Shown here piece by piece: positions 43,201-46,200 of a stretch of 60,000 nt of DNA. A program made the translations under genes and the position numbers. The number at the start of each line of letters is the position of its first letter. Within the stretch, counting starts at the first letter, position 1. The notes beneath the pieces are model-generated. The model worked only from the letters and a program-made list of their open reading frames with translations, was not told the DNA's origin and ran no database searches. The DNA is taken from the NCBI RefSeq assembly GCF_000003815.2, contig NC_049979.1:6418196-6478195 (forward strand). Direction: 5' to 3'. The stretch is from Branchiostoma floridae. Lineage: Eukaryota > Chordata > Leptocardii > Amphioxiformes > Branchiostomatidae.

Positions 43201-46200
43201 ATGTGTACTGTATTACGACCTTTTGTATCTATATGCCTGTACGTAGCCCGATAGGCCATGGATGTGCAATAAAGGCTATTGATAATTGAGTCACTAGAGT
43301 CTAAATACAAACATAGATGTCATAATGACCATCATATCGACTGTCCTTGATACCACAATCAAGTACGGCCAATTATAGAGCCCATTTTCCTACATAGATT
43401 TTTTAAGACTTTCAGCTAGTCACTGGTACCCCGGTTGGTCGGGATAATCTCTAAGCAGATCCTATGGTTGCATAAGATAGTATCAAAACCCGGCAGAGGA
43501 GTGAAGCCAGCTTAGGAGTGTGTTTCGCTACATGGTAACTGTACACCTCTTGGCTGACGACACTCATTGGCCAGTTTGGTACTATATTATGCCATTGTAG
43601 GATCTGCTTGGAGATTAGGTCGGGATGCCTGTGTCTGTGAGGACTCGATGGTGTCAAAGGGCGCGCTGCCCTACGTCCATCTCTCTGCTATCATGACTCA
43701 CACCGACTCGTGAAAACTCCCAGCCTGTTGCCAGATCAAATAAAGACTACAGAACTTAAGTGTATCTACTTTAGCAAATATTTACTGCACCTTAACTGTT
43801 ACATGTACCATACCAACCGCCTATGTTGATGAAGCATTTGAATCTGCCAACCACATTATACGTGTCATATAGATTTGTATTAGAATGGGGCTTCGTTGTA
43901 GTTGCCTATTAGAATACGTCAAGAGTGAAAAGCTTAGAAATATTCAAACAAATAAAGGAACTCCCTGAGAAAAGCAATATACATTATGAACACAAAGTCT
44001 AAAACTATATACAAAACATGCGATAAACAACAAATAAAAAGACACGCTAAACGGATGTTTACTTTTGACTCTTGGCATTTTTGACTAGTAAGTAATCGAA
44101 GTGACCTACATGCAGAGTGACTACAGCCTGGACAAATATACAAAAGTGATCTGGACAAATCATAGGGTACGAAGGACAAAATCCAGGAAATATGTCAATA
44201 CAGATAGCCCAAGGAAGCTCTACTTTTTAATGAAACCTCCTTGGGTATAACACACTGTCATGTCTATACTAAATATTGGGTGACACTCATAATAAGTAAT
44301 ACAGACATTGAAAGCAATGATTTAATAGCGGAGGCAAAGCAAACGTGTAAGTAACTTCCAGCTTTCTTTCTTTAAACTCTATTCTCCGTCCATGGACTAG
44401 ATTTAAGACCTGTAATAGGGGCACAGACGGATGTAGTCAATCAGTCAAGATCGTGGTCGATAACAGCTTATATAAAGAACAGTGACGGTCAGACTGGGTG
44501 CCCTCCGACACCACAGGGGCTCCTTACACTCGTTGCACTGAAAATACCAGGCCTGCCTGAGGCTAATCTCCAAGCAGATCCTACGGTAGCATAAGATAGT
44601 ATCAAAAGCTGCCAGAGGAGTGACGCCGGCCTAGGAGCTTGTTTGGCAAATGGACACCTTTTGGCTGACTACACTCCTTGGCCAGTTTGGTACTATTTTA
44701 TGGCACCGCAGGATGATCTGTTTGGAGATTAGCGAGTAGGTAGCGGGTGGAGACCCGGTAGTAATCGGATGGCACCAAGGGTATGACTTCAAATGACTTG
44801 CGTGTTGGCTTTGATGAGAGGACGCAGAGTATCACTAATTTTGTTTTGTTTTGTTTTTTTACGAAAGAGCGAAGAAGTAATACAAAACTGCTCTCTAGGA
44901 GGAAACCGATCTTGTATACGTACTTTAGGAAATTGACTGATGACTCACATCCCATTACAAAGCAGCATAATTTGAGGACGAACACAAAAAGCTGACGTGG
45001 GGAGCTAGGGTGAACAACTTTTTACTACAGGTACATATACAATGTGCGCACTCCTAAATGTTTATTACATTATAATTCACATAACCAGCAAGCGAAGGTT
45101 ACGACAGAGGGCCACAAAGTGCAGACAACCACGACATGAGACACAAAGACGTGCCAACACGAAAGCAATCTACATCATGCCTGTGGATTTCTAGCCTCCT
45201 TCACAGACCTTCTAGGTGCGACCCGCGGCGTCGATGGCTGCGAAGGAGGCTATTTAGTATATAGGATTTCTACAATGCAAACGAAATCTGTGGACAGGGG
45301 GAACGAAAAAAAAACGGAGACAACAGCTCGTACATCCAGGGGGAACGTCCAACTTACTCCGGGCGACCACTTGTATACATTCTGATCCGCATCCGTTAAA
45401 GCAGCACTTCTCGCCGCTCCTGCAGTCGGCATCGATGTCGCAGGTCCTGTACACCCTCGGTCTCAGCAGACACTCGTCGGCAGTCAGGGTGGGGCTTGGA
45501 CAGGTGCCCGGTCTCTTCCCGAATATTCCTGAACGGTTAATTGGTGTATTTGGTAGGGAGTAGTATACTATGGTACGTACACCGCGCTGACACAGAGCTG
45601 TCACTGTACATGTAGATTTGAAGGAGAAGTCACTAAAGAAACCACTTTGTTGAAAGCTGGCGTTTTGAAACTGACCTGTACCAACTGCTCAACTAAAATG
45701 TATGTTTGTCTTGTGATTTCTTCATACAGGTTACAACATACAGTACTACCAAGGAGGTTCAAGATTACAACATACAGTACTACCAAGGAGGTTCAAGATT
45801 TTAACCTCCTTGATACTACATATCGCCTTCCTCTACAAAACCACCATGATTGATGAAATCGGCAGTCCATCACCTAAGGAAGACTAGTAATTGTTTATTT
45901 TGTATAAGGTGTACTGGCCGTTAAAAACAAATATGTTTTGTCGGGATATCTCGTGCAGAACATTTTTATGGCTAATTATATCAACTTATCAAGATGATGG
46001 GGTAAACACTCCTGATTTACATTCGTCTTCCGCCCACCACACCGTCCCCTGCCCTGAGGCCCCCAGATTCCCTAGGGCTAGCTAATGAAGTGTTAATGCG
46101 TCAGGCAAATTATCGCTAGTGTTACTGTAAACTGTGTATGTTGGACCTGTGACAAATCAGCACTATTCCAGTTTTAAGCTTTACCCTGGCTGACCTGCTA

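Larger units (their letters stand above)
37341..45357. other. 8-kb intron between WAP and LDLa 2 exons
   Basis: No further phase-1 cysteine-rich exon was found by eye. It contains the CT-rich microsatellite, one TTCGCGG MITE and two copies of the TAATCTCC MITE. Small module exons could have been missed. Confidence 0.6.
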